Source of the DNA: Cricetomys ansorgei
Lineage: Eukaryota; Chordata; Mammalia; Rodentia; Nesomyidae
NCBI GenBank assembly: GCA_026225945.1
Contig: JAMJFZ010001089.1
Coordinates: 750,501 to 814,500 of the forward strand
Length of the DNA: 64,000 nt
Reading direction: 5' to 3'
Positions 45,742 to 59,000 of this stretch are shown here, piece after piece. Every line of letters begins with the position of its first letter. Within the stretch, counting starts at the first letter, position 1. A model generated the notes under the pieces. The model was not told the DNA's origin. It saw only the letters and a list, made by a program, of their open reading frames with translations, and ran no database searches. The translations under genes and the position numbers were made by a program.

Positions 45742-46769
45742 TTTCAATGTTAAGTGCTAAGGAAACTCAATCTTTGTACTGGTCTAAATTTGACAGTAAG
45801 ACTGTAGAGGAAAACTTGGAAGAAGTTTTTATTATTTTGGTTCCTTTAAAAAGGCAAAATGGTGTATGGATTAACTTTGCGTTCCCACTCCAGGTGTGGT
45901 AGATGTTTATGAATTGGATTTGGAATGCCTGATGCAGGTGGCTATAATTTGGTTAGGTGCAGTCGTTCTGGCACCTGTAGCTTGTCTATGGGATTGCATG
46001 CCACATGGGTTTATGGGAACTTTTGGCTTAGGTTATAAAAAGTCTGAAGCCCCGAGAGTCAGGGTGGGTGTTGGTTGGTGGTTCGTTGGTTGGGCTGCTG
46101 TCGTTAGTGTGATAATTCCTAAAAGAACAAAGGTTGGAGAGATTGAGTTTACAGATCGAGAGCTGAGACGCTAGTCTGACTCACTGTCAGCTAGTCATCT
46201 TCGAGCTTAGGACAGCCTAAAAAGACGCTGTGAAGATTTCTACCTTTCTCTCTTTCTGTATCATAACCACTTACAAAATCGGTGAAGATTTCTTTCTATC
46301 TTTCCTTTCTCCTTCCCTATATTGAAAGTAAAAGATTGTAGTGTACTGCTATGTAAGACAACAAAGATAACTGGTCAACCCCAGTCAGTCCCTCAGTAGC
46401 ATATACAAAAAGCAGGATGTATTAAGTTGAGCACAGCTCGGAGGCAAAATCCACGGAAATACCATTTGTGTTGTAGCTGGGTCACCAAGAGAGCTTCCTG
46501 TGACTGCTGAAGAGGAAAGCAGAGAGGAAGGGGAAACCCCTAAGTCAAAAATGAAAGCAAAGCCAAGCTGCTAGTCCATTATCTGGTTTGAATAGATCAT
46601 TCCCTGGGGTGAGAACATATTTCCTAAATACTAGTGTGTCAGGAAGAGTGCTCAGGCCAGGTGGAAGGGTGGAGGTGGGGTGGGGGTGGGTGTCAGCTTT
46701 TACTTTCTTTCTTGTCCCTAGGCAGGGGACAAAACGAACCCCATCTTTTTATACAAACCTCCTCACTAG
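45742..46769. other. unassigned, with a G-quadruplex motif downstream of the gene
   Basis: No exon or named repeat. At 46667-46690 the plus strand has four G-runs of 3-5 with loops of 7, 1 and 1, a canonical quadruplex pattern about 95 bp past the gene's poly(A) signal. Confidence 0.5.
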
Positions 46770-47685
46770 ATTAGAGTAATAGATTTTATTTAATTAAAAT
46801 AGATTAAAAACAGACTGTGTAAAAGAATTAGAATTTTCAATAATTTACTGTTATTTACATTAGCAAGTGCTGGTCGTTAGCAGACTCTGTGAGGAGATGA
46901 GGAGACCTTCCTGTGGTCCAAGCTGTAAGCTTCCCTTCCTCCCATCCCTTCCTTTCTGATTCATCATGGCAATTATGCCACTGAGTGCACCAGGGGAGGA
47001 ACTTCAAGCACCCTGGGCGGTGGTGACAGCATCACAGCCCTGCAGAAGAGCAGACAGGAGCTGGCAGAGAGGAACGAACTCTTCTCTGGAGGAAAACCTC
47101 ACATCAGGTTCATGTGTGACAGTGAATGCTTTCCCCTCCCTGCAGCCAGCACTTCCCTTCAGGCTTGACACTGTGTAAAGCTGACCCCAAACCCAGTTTC
47201 CGGGGAAAAGATGTAAAAGCAAACATGAACGCTACACATCCTTCTTCTCAGGGAAATCCTGAGTCACTTAATATCTCCTGCCCATGTGGTCCAGAACTTG
47301 GTGACTTATCAAAAATCCTCTTGAAATGCTTTGTGTGTTTGACATGTGAGAAATGTGGGGAGTCGGGGTCATGTGACCAAGAGGACCACTCCCTTCTGGA
47401 AGGCAGTGAGAACAGAGAGGAAGCCGGCAGGAACAGTTCGTCCCAGAGAGGAGGCAGGCTGGCAGGGCTGACTTCAGGACACACGGCCTCCTGTTGTCAG
47501 AGACCTGGGGTCAACCCGTGGATGTCAAGAGCCCCAGGGCCGCTGCTTTCAGGACACCCCAGGTCTGGTGAAACTTCAGGACCCTGGGAGACTCAGGCTG
47601 GGCAGCAGCTTTTACCCCTGGGCTGCACAGTGACAACATGGACATGCGGTCACGGACCGAGGAGAAGAAGGTCTGGTGGAGAGGC
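46770..47685 (-). other. 3' UTR of the minus-strand gene (inferred)
   Basis: Sequence from the TGA codon (47686-47688) down to the poly(A) signal. It contains long open frames on the opposite strand (47126-47722), which I treat as chance. No transposable element is recognised inside, compatible with a transcribed, constrained region. Confidence 0.5.
46785..46790 (-). terminator. poly(A) signal AATAAA
   Basis: The complement of 'tttatt' gives AATAAA. Downstream on the minus strand a G/U-rich stretch ('gatggggttcgttttgt') follows within about 45 bases, as expected for a cleavage/polyadenylation site about 900 nt after the stop codon. Confidence 0.55.
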
Positions 47686-47803
47686 TCAGTCCAAAATGTC
47701 TGTCTCGAATGGAACCAGGTGATAATAGGACAAGTTGGTGACATAAGCTGCGGGGTCATCGCCATCCTCCAGCTCCGAGGTGAACTCACCGCCATTCTCT
47801 AAC
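47686..47803 (-). CDS. terminal coding exon of the membrane protein gene
   Basis: Acceptor 'gtcgtctctttcag|G' at 47803/47804. The first G completes a Leu codon with the previous exon. It encodes '[20 protein letters not shown]' then '[18 protein letters not shown]' and TGA (47686-47688). Acidic, with three tyrosines near the end. The high acidic density and single open frame argue for a true coding exon. Confidence 0.75.
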
Positions 47804-50369
47804 CTGAAAGAGACGACAGAGATGAGGGCCACCTTATGGGATCCCCGAGAGGTAGGCGTTGCAGTGCAAGTGTACTAAGGGATCCGGGCTCTTTGGAAGG
47901 GGCACAAAGGACCATAAATGAGACGAGGGTCCTTCTCAGGCTTGCGGCAAACACGTGGAAAGAACCATGAATATAAGCTGGATGAAATGGGTGGCCCTGT
48001 ATATAGAGGCAGGGCTTCTGAGCTTGGCTGCCTTTGCAGTCACTTTCTACATCTGTTTCAGCAAGTTTGTGGGGCCTTCATCCTTCCTCTAATCAAAGTC
48101 ATATTCTGGCTCCTGCTCTGTGCAGCTTGGACAGCAGCAGCGGACAGACAGGTGTAGGTGATGTGTCCTCAGGGAACAGGATCTCGCAGGAACACCAGGG
48201 AAGGACTCTACAGGAGGCTCCTCATGGTCATGGAGGGAAGCTCTACCTGGTGGCCAAGCCTGGCTTGGTCCAGGCTGATTGAGGCCTTGAAGGATGAGAC
48301 TCATGTGGATGTGAGATGCTTACATAGTATGTGAGCAGGACCGTCCTGAACTTCCTTTCACCTGCTCTGCCTTCATCACCTCCCCTCAGATAGGAGGAGG
48401 TCCTGAAGATGGGAAGAGAGAAGGGAAGCTAAGGAGACCCAAATGCCTCAGGACCAGCGCTGCCAGGGGCCCTGCTGCCTCTCCCGCTCCACCTCCGTCA
48501 GGTATACCACTCCCTAAGTGCCCACTCACTGGCACCCACCTTCCCTCTGGGTCAAATTTGGATGTTGTCTGCAGAGACTCCATTGCGTGACAGCCACCAC
48601 TCAGAGCCCAGGGCTACAGGTAAGAATCAAGCGCCACTGGCCTTCCAATCTCAGAATGTTCAACAGTCTACCCCTAAGAGACTGATGCTTGTTCTAAGCA
48701 CAGTTGCTGAGAGTGCTGAAGAACTTTCACGGAGGGCATCATATTAGAAGCTTGTGTGAGAATGTGGCGAGGAACTGTGTTGACAGAGTAATCCCCTGGC
48801 CTGCCTAGCCACTAGGCACACCTGGCCAAGACACCACCGGAGGCTGCACTCACTCCCTGTGGTTTCTTAGGGACTTCTGGCTGGAAGGGATGGCTCTCTG
48901 GTACACACCGAACGAGTATTCATGGAGGGAAAGCCCTTTAGCCCAACAAATCCAGACTTCCCGTCACCCCAGAGTCTGGGGACTCTACTACCCAGGTAAT
49001 CCTCCAAGGAGCTGACTGGCAGGAATCAAGCATGCAGGCAGCAGTTCCTGCTGGCATATAGGTGGCAGGCTCTCTACAGAACAATCTAGTCAGAAGTTCT
49101 ATTGCAGGGGTGGGTAGAATGCAGGCAACAGTGGCCTTTGGCTGTTCAGTCCTCTATAATCAAGGCTCCTCATAAGAACAGGGTTCTAATGGACCACCCA
49201 TAAACTTCTGAGACCAACATGTGTGTCACAGTCCCCATCCAGGAAGTGTGGAGGCATGCGGATCCTGGATCCTGGGCCAGAAGATAGGGTTTCACACCTC
49301 AGAGCCAGCACAAACTAGATCGTGGAGCTTTGCAACTTCTCCCAAATGTCCCTCACATCTAGCGACTGGATGACTAGGCCTCCCCCTGGATCAATTAATC
49401 AAACTCTCACCAGACTGTGAGGTGAGCTTTTAAGGTCAGAACTCCCCCAGATTGGCAGAGCCTATTGCCGGGTGCCTCTGGGCCACATCCATTCCTTCCT
49501 ACAGAACATCGCATAAGCCACAAGCTTTCGACCTCATGTATGATGAAACCACGTCAGAAGCTGTGTACTCACAAATGCTCTGTGGAATCTGCATCCAGGA
49601 GCTGGTCCTTCCCGTTGGGTATGCTGTGGTCAATAACTATTGTTTCTGTGTTTGCCAAACAGAATCCATTGGACCTCATGATTTCTGAAAACCAAAGCCA
49701 TGAGGTAAGTATTCAGGAGAGGTCAGCATTTGATGGTTAGAATTTCAGGATTTACCAGAGATTAAGACCGCTCTCGGCCTTGGCCAGAGAAGTTTCTTTC
49801 TGCAGTGGGCATTTGTTAATGCAAACTCATAGTTGATCACAGTGCTGAGAATAAGTAACTGCTAAGTGCTCAGACCTAAACAGGACATTTATATCACCCT
49901 GTCCATGGCTCTGGGGAACACTGTGGAAGACAGGGCAGAAAGAGCTGGGGGGATGGAAAGGAGCGCGGTAAAACGCTGTCTTCCGGACATGACACAGCTG
50001 TTGTAGCCAGGAACTTGCAACAGCAGAGGCCACCTGCATGAGACACGACCATCAACATTCTACCACAGATGGAAGAGGGACTCTTAAGGTCCCAACCCTA
50101 CCTGAGGAGCTATGGGCAGGTAAAGGTAACTGTGGAAGGGGAAGTGGTATTCCTTGGTGGTGCGGACACTGTCAAGTAGCCTTTGCTCAATAAATAACCT
50201 CCCACCTGTGCTCATGCCAACACACTAGTTAGACAGAGTGGGTTATTAAAAGAAACAAAATGAAGAGGTATGAAAATAGGAGGGGTAGCTTATTGGGAAA
50301 GAGAAGGGGTTCAATATGGGAGGGAGAGGGTAATAAGAGAGAGCATTGGTGAGGGGAACATAAAGCTGT

Positions 50370-50424
<55 letters not shown>

Positions 50425-53058
50425 AGAGAGATAAAGTTTCAGAATTGAGGTTTACATCAATCTCCCCCTTCTCCATCACCTGTTTGCCCTAATTCTCCCT
50501 CCCGATGTCCAGAGAACCCTTCTAGTGCTCACATCAGCTGATTAAGATGCTGGCACCAGCACCCGCAGGAGCAGGTGTGTCTCTCCCCAAAGGAAGAGAC
50601 TCCGGTTATCTGAGCACCTCCCCATGTGCCCTTGGTTTACAGTGGAGGACGAAGGGAAGTAGACAGAGCTGGGCTCAAGCTTGAGGCTGGATCTATCACG
50701 GTGACATGTGACATCACACAGGTTTCCTGCCCTTTCTGAGCTCTAGCCTGTGACTGAGACAGGGCTTGATGGTGTCCACACCCTCGGTGGTCCTAAATGT
50801 CAGATGAGATCAGAGTGGATTTTAAATGAGCGACTTGCTGACCCTGCTTTACACACACACACGCACACACACACATACTTTCCCCAATTAGCACAGATGT
50901 GGGTACTTTAGAAAAACCAATAAAAGCAGCTTCTGGTATCTACATTTGTTTCCAAGGGCTCACTGGAAGGGCTGAAGTGGGGCACTGGTGACTGGCACTA
51001 AGATGGAGGGCCTAGACTGCAGCCTCATGGCCTTGCATGCCTCATACAGACTCATCTCCTACACGGGAAACCTTCAAGATTGTATTTGAGAATCTCCAAG
51101 GATTTGCCTAACTCTCGAATCCCATGATGTCCGGAACTCCATCCATTATGGCAAGCAAACATCCATTACAGACACCCTCCCCGAACATCAGAACTCATAA
51201 TGTTCCTATCCCTTACGCAAATCGAGGCTCTGTTTCTAGACTCTCTCTCCTCCGCAGGTCCTCTCTCTGGGCTTTTGATCATCTTCAGATCACTTAGAAT
51301 ACCTGATATGATGTAAATGATATGTAAATCATTGTTATAATGACCAAGGAGAAAGAGTGGACAGTAACTTTTCACAGTATTTTGGCCTGTGCCTGGTTGA
51401 ATCCACAGATTCAGGACCCACAGATACAGAGCTGACTGTAAGAACCCAGTATCGCTTGGCTCTCTCCTTTTTACCTACAGCAGCCTTGACATTTCCAAAG
51501 GGACTGTGTTTCCCTCCCTTCCTTCAGCAGGCTTGGTGCCATCTTGGCCTTGGCACCTCCCCCTTTCTGTGAGCCTGGCTCATCTCCAGTCCTCGGCTTT
51601 TCGGCAGCTAAGCTCCATGCTCAGGACCACCTCTGTTAGTCCTCTCGAGCCAGGCTCACATCCTAAGAGACACGCTTAACACATACCCCAGATCCTGGGT
51701 ACGTTTCGTCCACAAGATCGCCATCCTCATGTTAGGGACACAGCTGTCCCCAGCCCTTCCTCTCCTCCTGGCCCACAAAGCCAAGAGCATCTCTCCTCGA
51801 CCCCAGGGTTACTAGACATCAGATGCCTTTGTTTCTAACGGATTATCGTAGCCCTCTCCCCACTTAACCAGTTTAATGTATTCTTGAGTATATAGATTTG
51901 CTATTTAATGATGAAATTATCGCTTAGTATTTCTAGGCATTGGTGCTCCATTTTGTGAACTTCTCCCCATATGTCAAGAATTAGTGAACCACCCAGAAAT
52001 AAATTAAAAAAAAAAAAAAAAAGAGGTTTCCTCTTCACTCTCAGGGTGCAAAATGACTTATCATCAATTTGCCAAGCACTTGCTGAAATGCACATGTGGC
52101 TTCCTGGAGAAGGGGCCAGAGTGTATCACGGGTCTCTGACACCCATGTCCCAACCATGGGACATCAGTTCTGGCTCCATCCCCTCCCTGTCTTCTTCCCT
52201 GCTCCCTCCCGCCCTGTGGTATGCAGCACAGGGGAGGGACTCTACACACCAATCAGGGGCAGGTCTGGTAACTCAGGTCAGCTACATTTCTGTGTACAAA
52301 GAGTAAAAGGAAGATGCTTAGCTAGTGAGCTGTCAGATAGGAAATCACTGAACCCCGCACAAGTTCTGATTCCTTCACCTCCCCACTCAGAGGGTGTGGC
52401 AGCAAGGAGCCACTTTCTCTATTGTTCTTATTAACTCTGACCCAAATCTGTCTGTGTGAGGAAGCGCAGGAAGCCCCGGTACAGCCTTCACACAGCTAAC
52501 TGACAGCCTGGATCCCCTTCTCCCACATTGTTGCCAAAGAAATCTGGGGTGGGGAAGGGACCCTGGGAGTTCAAACAGATGTCACTGATGCAAGTTCAGT
52601 ACAAACTCCTGCAGCTACCTGACATACCTATTCTTTGCTAACTGTGAACTGCGGCATCTAGGGAGTAGAATCTTTACTGCTCCCTTCAGAATAGATTTAG
52701 AACAAGTCATTCCTCAGTTATCTATGACAAAGGGGCCTTTGGGGACATGAGATCTTTCCCAAGGCCAGTTGAGCCCCGAGGACATTAAAGTATATTGGTC
52801 TCTAGTCCCTCAAAATACCAGCCCCAGGCCTCAGAGGGACATTCCTCAAATTGACTTGACAGTCTTTCCCAAAAGATGGTCCCTGAGAAGCTCTCAGTCC
52901 CTCCTGGATTCCCCACCTTTACCCCTATCACTCTGAGCCACCAGCTCTCAAACCCCTGAGCACATAGCTGGAATCTCTAAACCTTTATTACATCCATTCC
53001 AAACTCAACTGAGAAACACTAACACAAAAGCAGGTACCACAGCAGGCTCAAAATCTAG

Positions 53059-53089
<31 letters not shown>

Positions 53090-56000
53090 CGTGCATACAC
53101 ACGCACACACACATGCACACACATGCATACACATGCACACACACACGCACACACACACACATGCACACACGTGCATACACACGCACACACATGCACACAC
53201 ACATGCACATATGTGCACACACACGCACACATGCACACACACGATTCTTCTATGCTAGCTAAAACTGGAGCACAGATTCTGTGACAGTTTGTATTTTCAT
53301 TTATTCCATTCACTCAAAAACAAGGTCTTAAGAAGAGCTGTCACTTAAAGTCCTAAGAGGATCTGGCCAACATTTACAACAAAACCTGAGCTTAGCACGT
53401 GCCTAACTGCATGGGTCATTGGTTTAAAATGACCGCTTGCTAATAGTCCTGCATCGGTGCCCTCCCCAGGCGCCATCTACACATCGAACAATGACCACTT
53501 GCACTGCACGGGAGTCACCGCTGGATCGGACTTCACAGGTGGTGCCATGGTTTGCATGTGAGCTGTCCCCCCACAGGCTTGTGTGTTTGAACACTTAGTC
53601 CCTAGCCGGCCATGCTATTTTGGAAGGTCGGGAAGCCTTTAGGAGGGGCGCCTCGCTGGAGTAAGTGAGTCACTAGGGGTAGGCTTTGTAGTTTTACAGC
53701 CTGGCTCCACTTCCTGTCCACTCTGCTTCCTGACACAATGTGACAGCTGTCTCACGTCCCCGCCACCATGCCTTCCTCGCTATGATGGGCTGTACCCCTT
53801 CTTAAACTGTACGTCGAGATAAATGCTTTCTCCTTTAAGCTGTCTCAGGCCAGGTATTGAGTGACAGCAATGAGAAAAGCAACCAACCAAGGACTTGTGC
53901 CCAAGCTCAGGAAAGCTTGCTGATGTTCCTATCACGGGGCCACAGGGAGATGACGACAGCCCTTTTGATAATCCACATCCCTAGCTCGTGTGCACATTTA
54001 CCCTGCGTCCAGCTTTTTCCAACCCTGTTCCTGCTACCAGTGCCTGGGGAACAGGTTAGTTCTGCTCGTTATCCTCTGTACAGTTGTACATTAAATAGGA
54101 TGACATGTCTGAAGACTCTAACAAACACTAGGGTCTCAAATAATCCTAATTATTACCAAGGCTCCTGGTCGTGTTTTCCCATGTGTTGTGGCACAAGAAT
54201 AAAAAATTAAAAACTGGAGAAAATGTTATGATTAAAGACAAATGGCAGTGCCTGTAGCCCGTTTTCAAACAAACTTAAAATATGAATTTCTTGCATGTTC
54301 GTTTGGAACCCACAACAAAAAAAATCACTGGCCAGTTTAATTTTTTTAAGGCACATCCCTAACTCTAGAAACAGTTCATTTTTCAGGTTAACCCCACCCC
54401 CAATGCAAGGATCCAACACAAGGTTCAAGCACGGCAGACAAGGGTTCTGCCACCGAGCCACACCCAACTCCTCAAGATACTTTTATATTCCTATGTCCGT
54501 ATTTCGTAATGTTTAATTTAGAGTTAACTTCAGAACTACAGGTAAACCACGAAGACATAGACAGGGCTCCCACATACCCCACAGCTGCTCCCCTACTGTC
54601 AACACTTCTTATGGTGAGCATCCTTCATCACATCCAGGGAACGACAGGGAAAGATGTCACTAGGTATAGAGCCCCTTCAATGGGGTTTCACTGGTGGCCC
54701 ACTAATGGCCCTTTCTTCTGCTACAGATCCAATCCCGGTCTCCCTGCTGCACTGAGCTTCTGTGTTTTGGTCTCCTTGATGCTGATGGCTCCTAGTCTTT
54801 CCTTGTTTCTCATGACTTGTAAAGAAGTCAGCTGGGCTACTGTACAGCTCTCCCTCGAGCTGGATTCCCAGGGGTTACAACGAGGTGGTATGCCATTGGG
54901 AGGAATCCCACATGGCACGCTGAGTGTCGCTCTGTGAAAATATGGGGTGCACACGCACATGCGCATATACTGCACAATATCCACAGGTCCACTGGTGATG
55001 CTGGCTGGGATCTCTAAGGATGATCCACAAGGTTCCCTCAAAGGAAGCCTGCTCGCTTTCCCTTTGCCATTAGCAAATATCTTAGAGAACAAGTCCTTCA
55101 TACTGTACAGACCCTGTTTTTCCTTGAATGTTCTTTCACCCACCGATCCTAGTTTATCTCCACCAACGGATGTTTTTCATATCACCCAGTCAGTGTGCAC
55201 GGTGCCCTAATGGTGGTTTTCATCACCTGTAAGTGTGGCTGAGTTTACATGTGCCCTATGCCACCACCTCTCCGGGTCATTAATTCAGATTCCTTTTCCT
55301 CTGCAGATCTCCAGTCAGCCTTGGAAGCACTGACAGTATAGCCTTCCTCCCTTCCAAGTCCTCCCTGGCAGTATATTTTCAGTTTACTCCAGCAACAGAA
55401 CAAAAGCACAGGCAATATCCCTTTATTGACTGGATGACGTGGCTATCCCCATACAGTAAAAATTGAGGCTAAGATTGAACAGATACTGGATTAATGAACA
55501 CACACATACACACACACATTCCCTTTCAAATCTTGAATGGGAGCAACCCACTTTGTAGCTGAAATCCATCGGTTCTGCCAGCCTACAGCCTTTGCGCTGC
55601 ACAGTCACAGCTGCACTGCAGAACACTTCAGATCTGTGCTCACTTAGGTCTGATAAGCATTTAGATCAACACAGGAAGGGAAGGAATGCTTAAGTCTGAG
55701 TGGCTGCCCTTGCTGAGGCCCCAGCATAGTGACAAGTTTTCTGCACAACCAGTGCATGGCGCCATCTGGTGGAACCCTCACCACCTACAGCCTCAACGTT
55801 TAAAGAGAAAACAGGATGGTCGGGGGCCCTGACTCTGTGCCAACTCCATGGCACCCACTGTCTCCCTGGATGCCAGAGTGAGTAAAGGGGAGAAAGGATG
55901 GTGTCTTGATGATCTTTACCATCAAAATCTATCTCCTCAATGAACAGAGAATGGCAGTGGGTAGGCAGGAATAGCCTTGGTGACCCTGGAGGGTAACAGC

Positions 56001-59000
56001 ACAAACAACGCTCAGAGGCCAGTGGCGGAATCTCAGGGTGGGTGTTTATGTGGCAACACCAAACTTCACCCGTTGTTCAGACTCTAACCCATCTGAGATG
56101 ATGAGAAAGTTGGGCTTTATTCTGAGGGTAAGGCTTTGAGAAAAGCCATGAACATCAGGAGTTTAGTCTGAGGTCCCTCCCATCAGCACTTGGGGCAAAC
56201 TCTGGAGAAAGGAAGCAGCAACAGGGAAAGTCATGACGTGAGTTCCTGGGAAGGTAGCATTCCGCACAGGCTCAGAAACACACCGATATGGGCGCTGAGA
56301 CCGGGAAAATCTGAGGTGCCCACGTGGGAAGTTTCCCCTAGGAGACAGGCATGCTTCTGAGCATAGGAACTTCAGTAGAAAGCAGTGTGGAGGGGCTGAA
56401 GAGATGGTTCAGCCTCCTGCAGCGCCGACCCCTCACCTGGACACACACCCCAGACTCTGCACTGAGGCTTTCAGTTGCAGACCGTTTACAGATTCCTTGC
56501 TTGTTAGCCAGGGTTCTGTGCCAAGCTGGCCCCACACAGTCCCTGGCCAACTCTTCCCATTGAAGCCCACCAGTGCCTAAGGGGTATAGTCACAATCCTC
56601 TCCCCCCCCCCTCCATTTCTTTCCACTGTCTGACCCTCTCACTCCTCCCTGGTCTTCTCTGATGCAGCAGTTTGTTTTGCAGTGTCTTCGGGGCCAGGCA
56701 TAATGTCTCACATGGTCTGGTGTCTCACCTTGCACAGGAGGTCAAGATCCCTGCCTCTGCAGCCTGGATGCTGCACCTCTGTAGTGCACAAGGGATTCTC
56801 AAACAGCAGCAAGGACCTGTCACTGGTCCTTGCAAAAAGACATAAAAACAGACTTAAAGCCCCATTTGCCATCTGCATCCACCCCATTGATTTCAGCCTT
56901 ACAGGACAATCATGCACCATGTGGTCATTACATCACTGATAACAATAAGGCAGGACAGGAGACAGGGACTCCTCCGGATGCAGTTCCTGGAGCTCATCTG
57001 TCCCCTCAACTGTGGCACCTCCAGGTCCTCTTAAAGCAGTGACCCATCCCTTTGAGGGTTCTGCTGTCCTCTCTCCCATTTGCCCCAAACAATGAAATAA
57101 TGCAACACATGGACCTAGAACTCAGCGCACTGTTCCCATTCAGACTTAAGAGCATGAGCTTTTCCACACGCCGGGGTAGGCAGTCAGAGCCCCGTCTGAC
57201 AGCCAGGGGGACTTCAGAGCCTGTGGTGAACCCTGTAGGATGAGGGTCCACAGATATCAACCCAGACAAACTGACTCATTACTTGCAATCGGCTTTAAAG
57301 GTTCTAGAGACCAGGTCCCAGTTAACAAGAGACCCCCTAGGCTCTTGCAATGCCCACTGTCCTCTAAGATAACCCAGGATGCTGTTTGGGAAGGCAAAAT
57401 AAATGTCAGACACTGAACAGCCCTGGCAGACCACCCACCCTGTGCACTCACAGTCATATCTGCAGATCTGTCCTCCCCAGGTCCTACGTCCCACCCATCC
57501 AGTTCATCCACGAACACAGCTGGGATTGTCATCTCTGTGTGGTAAAGTCACATCAGCACCATCACTCTGTTCCTGCCAGTCCCCCTCTTCCCCCACCTTT
57601 TTACCCCTCCCACAACCGGCTCTGAGCTCCTATTCTATGAGCTCTCCAAATGCCCTCTGTTCCTCCTCCATTCAGAAAGTTGATTCTGGACCTCTCTTTC
57701 CCATAGGTCAAGCCATGCTGGACCTTCTCTCATGTCCTCCTCTCCTCTTATGGACTCTAGTGTCACTCCTGATTGTCCTTTGCCTGGGGAAACCCAGTCC
57801 TGGAAACCACCAGGATGAGCTCTTTCTCCTTCAGTGTTCCTAAGCACCACGGGCCAAAGTGACACTGAAAGGGTGCATGTCTATAATCCTAATACTCAGG
57901 AGGCTGACACAGGAGAGGAGGACTGCTGTGAGTTCAAGGCCAGCCTAGGATGCATAATGTGTTCAAGGTCAGCCTGTCAAAGAAGCAAAAATACAAGCCT
58001 AGTATTCTCCAGACTAGTATCACCGGCTCTTAGGAAAACAGCAAGCAAGCCAAGGGTACCCTCCTTCCTATGCAGCGCCCACCATGGGTGACTCCACCCT
58101 ACAGTGGCTGACCATTATAGAGCTGGAAGGCACAGTCCAAAGTCAATGCCAAGAGCACCGAAGCTAAGAGCATCCCAAAAGCCAATAGCCAGACGCAGCG
58201 CCGCCTAGGAGCCCCCTCGCTTCCACAGGCTAGCCTTCCGACTCCAGGCATTCGACTCAACAGTGCCTTCTCCGGGTCGGAGAGATGCTCAGAACACTTG
58301 ATGTTCTTCCAGAAGACCCAGATCTGGTTCCCAGCACCCACCTGGTGGCTCACAACAGTCTACAACTCCAGTCCTGAGAAGTCTAATGCCTTCTTTAGCC
58401 TCTGAGGGCAGTAGGTACACACACGGGAAAAAAAAAATGTGTGTGCGTGCACAGACAAAGCACTCATAGACATGAAAATATTAAAGCAAATTTTTTTAAA
58501 AGAATGCCTTGTTAATATTTTCACCGTTATTACACACCACTTCTTAAGTAAGTTCTAATTAATATGTCAGATAAATCCCGCCCCTCTTTTTTTTTTGAGA
58601 CAGGGTTTCTGTGTTGTAGCTCTGGCTGTCCTGGAACTCACTTTGTAGACCAGGCTGGCCTTGAACTCACAGAGATCCGCCTGCCTCTGCCTCCCAAGTG
58701 CTGGGATCAAAGGCATGTCCCCACTGCCCGGCTAAAGAAAGAAGAAAGAAAAAAACTCCGCCATCACCAAGTGGAAGACACACTGCTTAGTAAGAACTGG
58801 GGGATCATTGCTCATCCACTATTCTTCTGTTCTGGGGGAAGTGGCCTTCTAGAGCCCAAGGGTGGAGGCTGAGCCCACCCACCTCGCTGTCACACTGTAA
58901 AGGCTTTGTAACCAGCACAGCCATGGAGAACAGTTCTCCCACGCCTTCAGGCGGCTCTTACCTGATATTTTGACAGGACTTTGAAAGCTGGGTTGAATTT

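Larger units (their letters stand above)
49685..58961 (-). other. 9.3 kb intron
   Basis: Holds compound microsatellites, an MT LTR, an ID, B1/B2 SINEs and a short B2 head (56389-56412). Two exon-like segments with good splice sites but incompatible total length lie at 57283-57381 and 56729-56828. The stretches 50433-53058, 53890-54384 and 54474-56728 show no recognised feature beyond short CA runs (50853-50876, 55499-55518). Confidence 0.45.

Noticed and set aside
47126..47722. 198-codon plus-strand frame
   Set aside because: It lies antisense to the 3' UTR and last exon of the minus-strand gene, with no recognisable domain.
48540..48568. 29-nt minus-strand exon (reads TTSKFDPEG)
   Set aside because: Splice sites look good, but including it breaks the phase between exons 49573-49684 and 47686-47803, which join directly in frame.
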